A stretch of DNA of 64,000 nucleotides from Oligella urethralis DSM 7531 (GCF_000372065.1 NZ_AQVB01000001.1:133375-197374), one strand, 5' to 3'; counted from the first letter of the stretch, positions 47,936-57,374 are shown. Numbers and translations are program-made. The notes: a model not told the origin generated them from the letters alone.

Positions 47936-48790
47936 ATGCAAGGCCAAATAACACAGCAGAACCAAGCTGCCGTTGTCACACCAGCGCTTGAAAACGTACT
48001 GGATGTTAATGGTATTGAGGTAATTTATAACCACGTTATTTTGGTATTAAGAGGGGTTTCTCTCGTCGTACCCAAGGGGAAAATCGTTGCTTTACTAGGT
48101 GCGAATGGCGCCGGTAAAACAACGACCTTGCGAGCGATCTCCAATTTACTCAAAAGTGAGCGTGGTGAGGTAACCAAAGGCAGTATCAGCTATAAGGGGG
48201 AGGAGGTGCAGGATCTGACCCCGGCCGATTTGGTTAAACGCGGCGTGATTCAGGTGATGGAGGGTCGTCATTGTTTTGAACATTTGACGATTGAAGAAAA
48301 TCTTCTGACCGGTGCCTATACCCGTAAATTGAGTCGCGGTGATTTGGAAGCGGGATTGGATATGGTGTATCAATACTTCCCGCGTCTAAAAACGCGTCGT
48401 AATAGCCAAGCCGGTTATACCTCAGGTGGTGAGCAGCAAATGGCGGCCATTGGTCGCGCCCTGATGGCTAACCCCGGTATGATTCTGTTAGATGAGCCGT
48501 CGATGGGCTTAGCACCGCAAATCGTGGTGGAGATTTTTGAAATTGTGCGCGACTTAAATACGCGTGAAGGTGTGAGTTTCCTTTTAGCCGAGCAAAACAC
48601 CAATATTGCTCTGCGTTATTCGGATTATGGCTATATTCTGGAAAGCGGTCGCGTGATGTTGGACGGCACGGCAGAGGAATTGCTCAATAACGATGATGTC
48701 AAGGAGTTCTACCTCGGAATCGAGAGTGGTGATCGTAAAAGCTTCCGTGACGGTAAGTTTTATCGTCGTCGTAAGCGCTGGTTAGCCTAG
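47936..48790 (+). CDS. LIV-type ABC transporter ATP-binding protein (LivF-like)
   Basis: Second ATPase of the importer, 284 residues from ATG 47936. A TTG 12 bases upstream is possible, but GGAG (47926-47929) fits the ATG. Walker A is L-G-A-N-G-A-G-K-T-T, the signature region is Y-T-S-G-G-E-Q-Q-M, Walker B is M-I-L-L-D-E-P-S-M-G-L, and the C-terminus ends in a basic tail (R-R-R-K-R-W). About 20 residues longer at both ends than typical LivF. Confidence 0.9.
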   Translation: MQGQITQQNQAAVVTPALENVLDVNGIEVIYNHVILVLRGVSLVVPKGKIVALLGANGAGKTTTLRAISNLLKSERGEVTKGSISYKGEEVQDLTPADLVKRGVIQVMEGRHCFEHLTIEENLLTGAYTRKLSRGDLEAGLDMVYQYFPRLKTRRNSQAGYTSGGEQQMAAIGRALMANPGMILLDEPSMGLAPQIVVEIFEIVRDLNTREGVSFLLAEQNTNIALRYSDYGYILESGRVMLDGTAEELLNNDDVKEFYLGIESGDRKSFRDGKFYRRRKRWLA

Positions 48791-48802
48791 AGGAGGTAGA
48801 CG

Positions 48803-50101
48803 ATGGATCTCAAGAGTAATGTGCGTAGCGATAAAAAAGCGTCGCCTTATTACAGCTCACGCGAGCTGCGCTCCAAGGATGAGCGTGAGTTTGAGTTGTT
48901 TTCTCAATTGCGCCATAATCTGCGCGAATTGATGCCACAAACGCCCCGTTTGCAAGAGCAGTTGCAAGGGATTGATATCGCCACACTACAAAGTCGTGAG
49001 GATTTAGCCGCTATCCCCGTGGTGCGTAAATCCACCCTGATGCATCAACAGCATGCGTTACGGGGTAGCGGTGATGTGTGTGAAGGCGTGTTTGGTGGTT
49101 TTGCACCGGTGTCTTGGGGGCAGGTGGCACGGGTTTATGCCTCGCCAGGACCGATTTATGAATTGGATAGCAGTCGACCCGACTATTGGCGCATGGCGCA
49201 GGCTCTGTATGCCGCCGGTATACGAGGCGGGATGTTGGTGCATAACTGTTTTTCCTATCACTTTACGCCAGCGGGTAATATGCTGGAAAGTGGAGCCTTA
49301 GCTCTGGGTTGTTCAGTCTTTCCCGGTGGTATTGGTCAGACTGAGCTACAGGTGAAGTCAATGCAGGATTTGCGCCCTCAGGCTTATACTGGTACACCCA
49401 GCTTTTTGAAAATTATTTTGGAAAAGGCCGATGAGATGGGGGTCACAATCGATAGTTTAAAGCATGCGCTTTTTACTGCCGAAGCCTTTACCCCAACCAT
49501 GCAACAATGGTTCGCCGAGCGTGGTATTGATGGTTATCAATGTTATGGCACCGCCGATTTAGGCTTAATTGCCTATGAAACCTCAGCCCGTGATGGCTTA
49601 GTGGTGGCAGAAGATATTATTCTGGAGATTGTACGCCCTGGTACGAACGAACCAGTGCCTGAGGGTGAGGTGGGTGAAGTGGTGGTGACCACGCTCAATC
49701 CCGACTATCCACTCCTACGCTTTGGTACCAGTGATATGTCAATGATCTTAAGTGGTCATTCTGCCTGCGGTCGTAGTAATGATCGCATCAAGGGTTGGAT
49801 GGGCCGTGCCGATCAGAGCATTAAGGTGCGTGGCATGTTTGTTCACCCTGAACATGTGGCTGAGTTAGTTAAGCGCTTGGACGGTGTGAGCAAAGCACGC
49901 ATCGTGGCCGATGCTAAGGTAGGTAGTGAAAATCTTATCTTGCGCCTAGAGCGAGCCGAGGCCACCGATGAAGCGTGGATTGCCAAGGCAGAATCAGCGG
50001 CGCGCGAAGTGATTAAGCTGCGTACCGCGGTTGAGGTGTTGCCACCGGGGACCTTGCCGAATGACGGTTTAGTCATCCAGGATCAGCGTGATTATGAGTA
50101 G
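48803..50101 (+). CDS. PaaK-like AMP-ligase family protein with degenerate nucleotide motifs
   Basis: A 432-residue protein related to phenylacetate-CoA ligase. Overall fold features are visible: A-Y-T-G-T-P-S-F (A4-like region), Q-C-Y-G-T-A-D-L-G (A5), R-F-G-T-S-D-M-S (A7) and the G-R-A-D-Q-S-I-K-V-R-G hinge (A8). However, the phosphate loop normally written S-S-G-T-T-G is V-Y-A-S-P-G-P-I-Y-E at 111-120, and the C-terminal end reads P-N-D-G-L-V-I-Q, where ligases usually have a Lys. Either it is a ligase of an atypical subfamily or it has another role in the cluster. AGGAGG precedes the ATG. Cotranscribed with the importer. Confidence 0.8.
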   Translation: MDLKSNVRSDKKASPYYSSRELRSKDEREFELFSQLRHNLRELMPQTPRLQEQLQGIDIATLQSREDLAAIPVVRKSTLMHQQHALRGSGDVCEGVFGGFAPVSWGQVARVYASPGPIYELDSSRPDYWRMAQALYAAGIRGGMLVHNCFSYHFTPAGNMLESGALALGCSVFPGGIGQTELQVKSMQDLRPQAYTGTPSFLKIILEKADEMGVTIDSLKHALFTAEAFTPTMQQWFAERGIDGYQCYGTADLGLIAYETSARDGLVVAEDIILEIVRPGTNEPVPEGEVGEVVVTTLNPDYPLLRFGTSDMSMILSGHSACGRSNDRIKGWMGRADQSIKVRGMFVHPEHVAELVKRLDGVSKARIVADAKVGSENLILRLERAEATDEAWIAKAESAAREVIKLRTAVEVLPPGTLPNDGLVIQDQRDYE

Positions 50102-50127
50102 CTGATACGGTCTGTTATAGTCATCGG

Positions 50128-50170
50128 GGTGGGCGCTGGGCACGATAGCTTATGTACTTAGCGCTCACCC
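50128..50170. repeat. Inverted repeat between convergent PaaK-like and def genes
   Basis: GGTGGGCGCT (50128-50137) pairs with AGCGCTCACC (50160-50169) with one mismatch, extendable by one G-C pair. The loop is 22 bases and there is no T-run on either side. Possibly a Rho-assisted or processing hairpin. Confidence 0.45.
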
Positions 50171-50192
50171 TAGCTTTGAAGCCGCTTTGAGT

Positions 50193-50717
50193 CTAAACTC
50201 GTTGAGCCTCTCTTTTAGCCTCGCGCTCGGCTTTTTTGATTTTAGTGCGGATACGGTTTTGCTTTAAGCTCGAAAGATGCTCTACAAATACCTTACCTAC
50301 TAAATGATCCAGCTCATGTTGAATACAAATGGCGAGGAGGCCGTCTGCCTCTAGGCTAAACTTCTCACCTTGTTCATTGAGCGCTTCTACCGTGATCTCA
50401 GAGGTGCGCTCAACCTTATCATAAATGCCGGGCACCGATAAACAACCCTCCTCAAAGACGGTTTTATCATCGCTACGAGCGGTAATTTGTGGATTAATTA
50501 GCACTAACAGATCATTACGCTCTTCGGAGATATCAATGACGACAATACGCTCATGAATATCAACCTGTGTCGCGGCTAGACCGATACCCTGTGCATCATA
50601 CATCGTTTCCGTCATGTCCTTAACGATTTGACGGACTCGATCATCCACCTCTTGCACCGGTTTGGCGATTTTATGTAAACGGGGATCAGGGTACTTAAGA
50701 ATTGATAATATTGCCAT
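50193..50717 (-). CDS. def: Peptide deformylase
   Basis: Removes the N-formyl group from nascent proteins. The 174-residue metalloenzyme has all three motifs: [17 protein letters not shown] and Q-H-E-L-D-H-L, where Cys and two His bind the metal and Glu is catalytic. The C-terminus is a basic helix. Divergent from dprA; no fmt gene is nearby in this window. Confidence 0.95.
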   Translation of the reverse strand: MAILSILKYPDPRLHKIAKPVQEVDDRVRQIVKDMTETMYDAQGIGLAATQVDIHERIVVIDISEERNDLLVLINPQITARSDDKTVFEEGCLSVPGIYDKVERTSEITVEALNEQGEKFSLEADGLLAICIQHELDHLVGKVFVEHLSSLKQNRIRTKIKKAEREAKREAQRV

Positions 50718-50870
50718 TCGTTTAGAAATAAAAAATCCATAGATAGCTGTATTTTAGCATTTTAGCGGTGGATGTTTTTAGCCAATAGCTGAATTGTTCT
50801 TTAAGATAATGGCAAAATAAGCAGATGATAAGTTTAGTGATGGTGAGCGCTGGCGGCGGGGTGATAGGGT

Positions 50871-51785
50871 ATGAGTAGCATGGACATCGATGAGTTAAAA
50901 GCTTGGTTACGTCTTAGTATGGAGCCTGGTGTTGGGCCAGTGACGGGGCGGGAGCTGTTGGCTAGGATTGGTTTGCCACAGTTGATCTTTGATGCTTCTT
51001 ATACCAGTCTAGCGGCTATGTGCTCGCCAGAGATTGCCCGCAGTTTAAGTGCGCCCCCGTCGGCGGAGATTGAGCAGCGGATTGAGCTTAGTTTGGATTG
51101 GCTGCAAAGTAGTGCGGTTAATGGCATATTAACCCTCCCTGATGCGGACTACCCGGCAGAGTTGCTGAGCATTCCAGATGCCCCTTTTTTACTGTACTAT
51201 GCAGGTCAAATCGAAACCCTGAAAAAGCCAAAACTTGCGATTGTCGGCTCACGCCATTCAACCGCTGGAGGTAATGACAATGCCCGTGCTTTTGCGCGTT
51301 ATTTTGCCGCTAAGTCATGGGCTGTTGTGAGTGGCTTAGCTTATGGTATTGATAAGGCAGCGCACGAGGGGGCCTTGGCCTCGGCTCAGCCAGCAGCCAC
51401 CATTGCGGTGATGGCGACAGGCTTGGATCTGGTCTATCCGGGGGAGCATATTGAGTTAGCCGTGCGGGTCCGTGACCAGGGTCTTTTGCTGAGTGAGTAC
51501 GGTATCGGTATGCAAGCCAATACGCATCATTTTCCACAGCGCAATCGCATTGTGGCGGGGCTGAGCTTAGGCGTGCTGGTGGTGGAGGCGGCTAAACGCA
51601 GTGGTTCATTAATCACTGCCAAACAGGCCTTAGAGTATAGTCGTGAGGTCTTTGCGATTCCAGGCTCTATCCATTCGCAGTTGGCACGTGGCTGTCATCA
51701 GTTGATTCGCGAGGGAGCAAAGCTGGTCGAGCGTGCGGCCGATATTGAGGAGGAGCTACGTGCCGCCTATCGTATTCCGGATTGA
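50871..51785 (+). CDS. dprA: DNA processing protein DprA (short form)
   Basis: A 304-residue DprA/Smf protein that loads RecA on incoming single-stranded DNA in transformation. The Rossmann-like core has V-G-S-R-H-S-T, V-S-G-L-A-Y-G-I-D-K-A-A-H and F-P-Q-R-N-R-I-V-A-G-L-S motifs. An N-terminal helical domain precedes it. The C-terminal winged-helix domain present in many homologues is absent; the protein ends soon after the Rossmann fold, at A-A-Y-R-I-P-D. Its presence suggests at least a partial competence apparatus. Confidence 0.92.
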   Translation: MSSMDIDELKAWLRLSMEPGVGPVTGRELLARIGLPQLIFDASYTSLAAMCSPEIARSLSAPPSAEIEQRIELSLDWLQSSAVNGILTLPDADYPAELLSIPDAPFLLYYAGQIETLKKPKLAIVGSRHSTAGGNDNARAFARYFAAKSWAVVSGLAYGIDKAAHEGALASAQPAATIAVMATGLDLVYPGEHIELAVRVRDQGLLLSEYGIGMQANTHHFPQRNRIVAGLSLGVLVVEAAKRSGSLITAKQALEYSREVFAIPGSIHSQLARGCHQLIREGAKLVERAADIEEELRAAYRIPD

Positions 51786-51864
51786 TGCTCAGCTAGCGAT
51801 TAGGATAGCTGTTGCAGCGCTACCGCTGTGGTAGTGTCTTTATCATAAGCCGCCGTCCACGATC

Positions 51865-51892
51865 AAAAAGAGCGTCCAGCCAGGGACGCTCT
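51865..51892 (-). terminator. Terminator of the hmgL end of the trp operon
   Basis: On the minus strand AGAGCGTCC pairs with GGACGCTCT around a short loop and is followed by five T. It lies 20 bases past the lyase stop. Confidence 0.88.
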
Positions 51893-51912
51893 CATCATCT
51901 TAAGGGTTCGGC

Positions 51913-52821
51913 TTAGGCAGCGCACTTGGCAATTAAGGCGCGACCAACACGGCTAGCATTTTGGCGACCGATTTGATCGGAAATCCATTGGCCGATTTGC
52001 ACCGTTTTGTCTAAATCCATACCGGTTTCAATACCCATGCCGTGAAGCATATAGAGTACATCTTCAGTGGCAACATTACCCGTGGCACCCTTCGCATAAG
52101 GACAGCCACCGAGACCAGCCACGGATGAGTGGTAAATACTAATCCCAGCCTGCAGTGAAGCAACAATATTGGCTAGCGCTTGACCGTAGGTGTCGTGGAA
52201 GTGGCCAGCAATTTTTTCTTTAGCTACGATATCTGTCACGCGTGACATCACCTCATACACTTGGGCTGCGGTCCCCACGCCGATGGTGTCAGCAATATCG
52301 ATTTCATCACAGCCTAAGTCCTGCATGCGCTTAACCACGTCAAGCACTGATTCGATGGGCACCTCACCTTGATAGGGGCAACCAAAGGAAGTACTGATAC
52401 TGGCGCGCAGTAGCACCCCGGCCTCCTTGGCTAAGCGAGCAACATCAACAAAACGCTCAATGGATTCGGCAATTGAACAGTTGATGTTTTTTTGAGAAAA
52501 AGCCTCACTGGCCGCACCAAAAATGACGACCTCATCAGCGCCATTAGCTAGGGCACCCTCAAGACCGCGCACATTTGGTGTCAAGGCAGCATAAACCACA
52601 CCGCTTTTGCGCTCAATCCCTTGCATAACCTCTGCCGCATCGGCCATTTGTGGTACCCATTTAGGTGATACAAATGAAGCAGCCTCAATTTTTGGGGCGC
52701 CGGCATCAACCAAACGATTAACTAACTCGATCTTGGTGGCGGTGGGTACAAACTCCTTTTCATTTTGTAGACCGTCGCGCGGGCCCACCTCCACAATGGT
52801 GACTTTTTTTGGGAAATCCAT
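51913..52821 (-). CDS. mvaB: Hydroxymethylglutaryl-CoA lyase
   Basis: HMGL-family aldolase of 302 residues that cleaves HMG-CoA to acetoacetate and acetyl-CoA, the end of leucine catabolism. The metal-binding start is E-V-G-P-R-D-G-L-Q-N-E; the G-H-F-H-D-T-Y-G-Q motif gives the metal histidines; and the catalytic Cys is in G-G-C-P-Y-A-K-G-A-T-G-N. No other leucine-degradation gene is nearby. It lies 23 bases after the HIT gene in the same direction. Confidence 0.93.
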   Translation of the reverse strand: MDFPKKVTIVEVGPRDGLQNEKEFVPTATKIELVNRLVDAGAPKIEAASFVSPKWVPQMADAAEVMQGIERKSGVVYAALTPNVRGLEGALANGADEVVIFGAASEAFSQKNINCSIAESIERFVDVARLAKEAGVLLRASISTSFGCPYQGEVPIESVLDVVKRMQDLGCDEIDIADTIGVGTAAQVYEVMSRVTDIVAKEKIAGHFHDTYGQALANIVASLQAGISIYHSSVAGLGGCPYAKGATGNVATEDVLYMLHGMGIETGMDLDKTVQIGQWISDQIGRQNASRVGRALIAKCAA

Positions 52822-52844
52822 TGTCTACACTCCTCGTAATGATT

Positions 52845-53291
52845 TTAATGGCTGATCGATTTTAAACGATTTATTAGTGTTGCTTCATACTGTGCCAGCA
52901 TTTTTTGCTGATTGGCTAAATAGTCCTGCTGCGCCGCATTAGCGGGCGAATGTTTGGGGCTAGACCAAATGGCATCCGGATAATGTGGGTCATGCTCAAA
53001 GCGAGGGATAATATGCCAATGCACGTGTGGTACCATGGTGCCGAATTGGGCAAGATTGATTTTAGTGGGTGCAAGCACCTCGCGCTGCATCGTTTCAACT
53101 AACCATACATAATCCATTAGGGCGTGGCGTTGAGCCGGTGCTAGATCGCTCATCTCCTGATAATGCGCTTGTAAAATGACACGGGTAAAGGCAGGGTAGT
53201 TCGGCTCTTCAGCATTGATAATGCGTACAAAATCATTTTCCCAAAGTAGCCTACCGCCCACCTCCGTGCATAAGACACATTGCTTTTGCAT
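52845..53291 (-). CDS. HIT-family nucleotide-binding protein
   Basis: A 148-residue histidine-triad hydrolase/transferase. The signature H-V-H-W-H-I-I-P-R is present (HxHxH type). An early C-V-L-C-T-E segment and a conserved R-V-I-L segment fit the family. Substrate (AMP derivative) unknown. Placed 17 bases after trpC, so probably on the trp mRNA. Confidence 0.88.
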   Translation of the reverse strand: MQKQCVLCTEVGGRLLWENDFVRIINAEEPNYPAFTRVILQAHYQEMSDLAPAQRHALMDYVWLVETMQREVLAPTKINLAQFGTMVPHVHWHIIPRFEHDPHYPDAIWSSPKHSPANAAQQDYLANQQKMLAQYEATLINRLKSISH

Positions 53292-53308
53292 CCTCCAACC
53301 CCTTTAAT

Positions 53309-54112
53309 TTAGTCTTGTGCCATCATGGCCGCTAGCGCTTTGCCCGGATCCTCTTGGCGCATAAAGGCCTCACCGATTAAAAAGCCGTAGACATCGTTAT
53401 CATTCATTAATTTGACGTCATCACGGCTTAAAATGCCGCTTTCAGTGATTAAAAAACGATCTTTTTCTTGGGCGAGCATGTTTTTTAAGCGTAGGGTATT
53501 GTGAATATCGGTTTTAAAACTACGTAGATCACGGTTATTGACGCCAATCATGGGTGACTTAAGCCTTAAGGCGCGCTCCATTTCACTTTCATTATGAACT
53601 TCGATTAAGGCATCCATGTTCAAGTCCATGGCGATTTGCTCGAAATCCTGTAATTGCTTATCATCCAAAGCGGCCACAATCAGTAAAATACAGTCAGCAC
53701 CAAAGGCACGAGCGCGGTAAATCTGGTAGGGGTCCACCATAAAGTCTTTACAAATCACGGGTAAGGCGCAGGCAGCACGAGCGCGTCGCAGGTAGTCATG
53801 AGAGCCTTGAAAAAACTGCGTATCGGTTAATACTGATAAGCAGCTTGCACCGCCCGCCGCATAACTGATGGCTAAGGCATCGGGATTAAAGTCCTCACGA
53901 ATCACGCCTTTAGAGGGTGAGGCCTTTTTAATTTCGGCAATCACCGCATTTTTCTTAATATCAATACGCTCTTTTAAGGCATTGGCAAAGCCGCGCGTAT
54001 CTTGACGGGCTTCTGCCTCTCTTAATAAATCATTGCTGCTGCGCGACTTTTTGAGCTCAGCCACTTCCGCGTGTTTGACCTTAAGAATTTTTAATAAAAT
54101 ATCGTCCATCAC
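53309..54112 (-). CDS. trpC: Indole-3-glycerol phosphate synthase
   Basis: Ring-closing step of tryptophan synthesis from CdRP. The 267-residue TIM barrel has the N-terminal A-V-I-A-E-I-K-K-A-S-P-S-K-G catalytic segment with Lys, I-C-K-D-F-M-V-D-P, L-I-E-V-H-N-E-S and I-G-V-N-N-R-D-L, all typical. Two adjacent start codons (M-M-D-D). It lies 15 bases after trpD. This is a single-function TrpC (not fused to TrpF). Confidence 0.95.
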   Translation of the reverse strand: MMDDILLKILKVKHAEVAELKKSRSSNDLLREAEARQDTRGFANALKERIDIKKNAVIAEIKKASPSKGVIREDFNPDALAISYAAGGASCLSVLTDTQFFQGSHDYLRRARAACALPVICKDFMVDPYQIYRARAFGADCILLIVAALDDKQLQDFEQIAMDLNMDALIEVHNESEMERALRLKSPMIGVNNRDLRSFKTDIHNTLRLKNMLAQEKDRFLITESGILSRDDVKLMNDNDVYGFLIGEAFMRQEDPGKALAAMMAQD

Positions 54113-54127
54113 ACTTCCAAATCGTAC

Positions 54128-55165
54128 TTACTGTTGTGGTCTCAGGGTTTGACTGAATTGGCAGAATTGCTGCATTTTAGTAAAGGCAGCACCGCTTGCC
54201 AGTAACTCTTTAGCCATGTCAATCCCTTCTCTGATGCTGTTGGCTTTGTTGCCTGCATAAATGGCTAGACCCGCATTAAAAATGACAATATCTAAAGCCG
54301 GTCCCGCTTCATTTTTTAAGACACTTAGCATGATATCGCGCGATTCCTCTTTGTTTTTTACACGATAGCTGCGGTTGGAAACCATCGACATGCCGTAGTC
54401 CTCTGGGTGAATTTCATACTCGAAGACCTCGCCGTCTTTTAGCTCACCGACTAAGGTGCTGGCGCCTAAGGTTGCTTCATCCATGCCGTCCATACCGTGC
54501 ACAATCAGCACATGGTTGGCGCCTAATTGCTTTAATACACGCACCTGAATACCTACCAAATCGGGGTGAAAGACCCCCATTAACTGGTTGCCGGCATTGG
54601 CCGGATTGGTCAAGGGGCCGAGGATATTAAAGATGGTACGTACACCCAATAGTTTACGAATGGGTGCAATGTTTTTCATGCTGCTATGATGAAAAGGGGC
54701 AAACATAAAGCCAATACCAGTTTCCTGAATACTTTCGGCCACCCGCTCAGGCGGTGTCTCCACAAAGGCGCCCAAGGCCTCCAAGCCGTCGGCGCTACCA
54801 GCGGGGCTGGAAGCACTGCGATTACCATGCTTGGCAATGGGTACGCCAGCAGCGGCTGCGACAAACATAGCGGTAGTAGAAATATTAAAGGTATTTGAGC
54901 CATCGCCACCGGTGCCGCACATATCGAGTGCTTCTTCTGGATGGGCTAATTTGACGCGGGTGCTGAACTCACGCATGACCATGGCAGCGGCGGTAATTTC
55001 GTCCACCGTTTCTTTCTTAACGCGTAAACCAATTAAAAAGGCCGCTGCAATTTCTGGAGGCATGTCACCTCGCATCAGCGTGCGCATTAAGCCAATCATC
55101 TCATCTTCGAAGATTTCACGATGCTCAATCAGACGAGTGAGGGCTTCTTGATAGGATATTTTCAT
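54128..55165 (-). CDS. trpD: Anthranilate phosphoribosyltransferase
   Basis: Transfers phosphoribosyl to anthranilate. The 345-residue protein has [15 protein letters not shown] (PRPP-binding), [15 protein letters not shown] and the L-G-P-L-T-N-P-A segment. I chose ATG 55165 because GGAG lies just upstream; an in-frame start 24 bases earlier gives an unsupported extension. 32 bases after trpG. Confidence 0.95.
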   Translation of the reverse strand: MKISYQEALTRLIEHREIFEDEMIGLMRTLMRGDMPPEIAAAFLIGLRVKKETVDEITAAAMVMREFSTRVKLAHPEEALDMCGTGGDGSNTFNISTTAMFVAAAAGVPIAKHGNRSASSPAGSADGLEALGAFVETPPERVAESIQETGIGFMFAPFHHSSMKNIAPIRKLLGVRTIFNILGPLTNPANAGNQLMGVFHPDLVGIQVRVLKQLGANHVLIVHGMDGMDEATLGASTLVGELKDGEVFEYEIHPEDYGMSMVSNRSYRVKNKEESRDIMLSVLKNEAGPALDIVIFNAGLAIYAGNKANSIREGIDMAKELLASGAAFTKMQQFCQFSQTLRPQQ

Positions 55166-55197
55166 TAGATATGCTCCGTTTGATGCCACTACCGTAT

Positions 55198-55773
55198 TTA
55201 TTGTGCGTATTTTAAAAAGTTATTTAATAGCTCATGACCATATTCACTCAATACCGATTCGGGATGGAATTGCACTCCGAATACTGGCAGTTCTTTATGT
55301 GCCACACCCATGATTTCACCATCTTCACTTTCTGCGCTAATCTCTAAACATTCAGGTAAAGAGTCACGTTCAATCACCAAGGAATGATACCGTGTGACAG
55401 TAAAAGGTGAGGGAATATCACTAAAGACATCGCTACCACGATGTGTAATGGTGGAGGTCTTACCGTGCATTAATTGCTTGGCACGAATGATGTTACCGCC
55501 AAAGGCAGCGCCGATCGACTGGTGCCCCAAGCAGACGCCTAAAATTGGCACTTGGCCAGCAAAATGCTTAATCACCTCCACGGAAATACCGGCTTCAGCA
55601 GGCGAACAAGGACCGGGGGAGATGCAAATTAAATCGGGATCCAGTGCCTCGATCTCAGCAATGGTGATTTCATCATTACGCGCTACGGTTACCTCAGCGC
55701 CCAACTCACCGAAATATTGCACTAAGTTATAGGTAAAGGAGTCGTAGTTATCGAGCATAAAAAGCTTAGTCAT
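55198..55773 (-). CDS. trpG: Anthranilate synthase component II (glutamine amidotransferase)
   Basis: Supplies ammonia from glutamine to TrpE. The 191-residue class I amidotransferase has the nucleophile in G-V-C-L-G-H-Q and the triad His-Glu in V-Q-F-H-P-E-S-V. It also has the N-terminal [11 protein letters not shown] start. It may serve p-aminobenzoate synthesis too, as in some bacteria (inferred). 21 bases after trpE. Confidence 0.95.
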   Translation of the reverse strand: MTKLFMLDNYDSFTYNLVQYFGELGAEVTVARNDEITIAEIEALDPDLICISPGPCSPAEAGISVEVIKHFAGQVPILGVCLGHQSIGAAFGGNIIRAKQLMHGKTSTITHRGSDVFSDIPSPFTVTRYHSLVIERDSLPECLEISAESEDGEIMGVAHKELPVFGVQFHPESVLSEYGHELLNNFLKYAQ

Positions 55774-55794
55774 TTGATATTTCCTGTGTTGTTA

Positions 55795-57318
55795 TTAAAT
55801 TGGCTTATCTAAACCATATTGCACTTGCTCGGCAGCGCGTAGTACGGCACGTGCCTTATGCTCGGTTTCTAACCATTCCTTTTCGGGAACGGAGTCGGCA
55901 ACAATACCGGCTGCGGCTTGTACATACAGATTGCCGTTTTTAATTAAACCAGTACGAATGGCAATGGCCATATCCATGGTGCCGTTATAGCTGAGGTAGC
56001 CTACAGCGCCGCCGTAGATGCCGCGACGTACTGGCTCCAACTCATCAATGAGCTTCATGGCTTGCACTTTAGGGGCGCCAGTCAGGGTGCCGGCGGGGAA
56101 AGTCGCCCGTAGCACATCAATGCAATCCATACCTTCCTTGAGAATGCCTTTAACATTGGACACTAAATGCATCACATGTGAGTAATTTTCTACCGCAAAT
56201 TGATCCGTCACCTCAACGCTACCGGTTTGAGAGACGCGACCAATATCATTGCGAGCTAAATCAATTAACATCACATGCTCAGCAATTTCCTTAGGATCGT
56301 TTTGTAATTCCTCAGCCAAAGCTTGGTCCTCTTGCGGTGTACGACCACGTGGGCGAGTGCCAGCTAAGGGACGAATTGTCACTTCGGTATGCTCCTCACC
56401 ATCGCTATTAAGCACATGCTCTTGGCGTACTAAAATTTCTGGTGATGAACCCACCACGTGGAAGTCGTCGAAATTGTAGTAATACATAAAGGGCGAGGGA
56501 TTGAGTGAACGTAGCGAGCGGTATAAAGAGAGTGGTGAATCACGGAAGGGTTTACTAATGACTTGACCGATTTGAACCTGCATCAAATCACCCGCCGCAA
56601 TATGCTCTTTGGCCTGGGCAACCGCCTCTAAAAAGTTCTCTTTAGCAAAAGGACGCTCTTCTGCAGTGACTAAACTAGCCAAGCTATACGGGATTTCAAC
56701 TGGCTGGCGCAGCATACGACGTAAATCCAGGAGGCGCTTTTGCCCTTTAGAGTAGCTATCCTCTACCCCTGGATCGGCATACACTAAAAGATAGGTGCGG
56801 CCAATGACATTATCCACAATCACCGCCTCATCAATATGCATCAGCATAATATCCGGCGTGCCTTCTTCTTGTCCATGGGGAAATGGCTTAACTGCCGGGC
56901 CTAAGCTGGGCTCCATATGGCGCACTGCATCGTAGCCGATATAGCCAGCTAAACCACCGGTAAAACGAGGGATACCCGGGCGATTAGCCACATTAAAACG
57001 TGCCATGTAGCTGCGAATAAACTCAAAAGGATCACCCTCATGCGTTTCTACAATTTGCCCGTCGGTAATTAATTCGGTGGTGTTGCCGATATTGCGGATC
57101 ACGGTGCGCGCAGGTAAACCGATAAAGGAATAACGACCAGAACGTTCACCACCGACGACGGATTCGAGTAAGCAACTCATTTTGCCGCGCTTTTTATCCG
57201 CATGAGCAAGCTTTAAATAAATACCCAAGGTGGTGTCTAAATCAGCATAGGTTTCTTGTAGCAGAGGAATGCGGTTGTAACCTTGGGCCTTGAGGGCGTT
57301 AAATTCAATTTCAGTCAT
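55795..57318 (-). CDS. trpE: Anthranilate synthase component I
   Basis: Converts chorismate to anthranilate with TrpG. The 507-residue protein has the tryptophan feedback-binding L-L-E-S segment (S-C-L-L-E-S-V) and catalytic motifs R-P-L-A-G-T-R-P-R-G, D-L-A-R-N-D-I-G-R and G-A-V-G-Y-L-S. First structural gene of trpEGDC. Its leader contains a transcription attenuator and a tryptophan-rich peptide (listed separately), so expression should respond to tRNA-Trp charging. Confidence 0.95.
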   Translation of the reverse strand: MTEIEFNALKAQGYNRIPLLQETYADLDTTLGIYLKLAHADKKRGKMSCLLESVVGGERSGRYSFIGLPARTVIRNIGNTTELITDGQIVETHEGDPFEFIRSYMARFNVANRPGIPRFTGGLAGYIGYDAVRHMEPSLGPAVKPFPHGQEEGTPDIMLMHIDEAVIVDNVIGRTYLLVYADPGVEDSYSKGQKRLLDLRRMLRQPVEIPYSLASLVTAEERPFAKENFLEAVAQAKEHIAAGDLMQVQIGQVISKPFRDSPLSLYRSLRSLNPSPFMYYYNFDDFHVVGSSPEILVRQEHVLNSDGEEHTEVTIRPLAGTRPRGRTPQEDQALAEELQNDPKEIAEHVMLIDLARNDIGRVSQTGSVEVTDQFAVENYSHVMHLVSNVKGILKEGMDCIDVLRATFPAGTLTGAPKVQAMKLIDELEPVRRGIYGGAVGYLSYNGTMDMAIAIRTGLIKNGNLYVQAAAGIVADSVPEKEWLETEHKARAVLRAAEQVQYGLDKPI

Positions 57319-57374
57319 GGTAATTACTCTCTTTCAAGTGGTAGCGTTTGACCGGGTATCCTTAGTATCAACGT

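Noticed and set aside
47672-48034. 120-codon minus-strand frame over the end of the substrate-binding gene and start of the second ATPase gene
   Set aside because: It crosses two well-supported coding regions and shows no domain; shadow frame.
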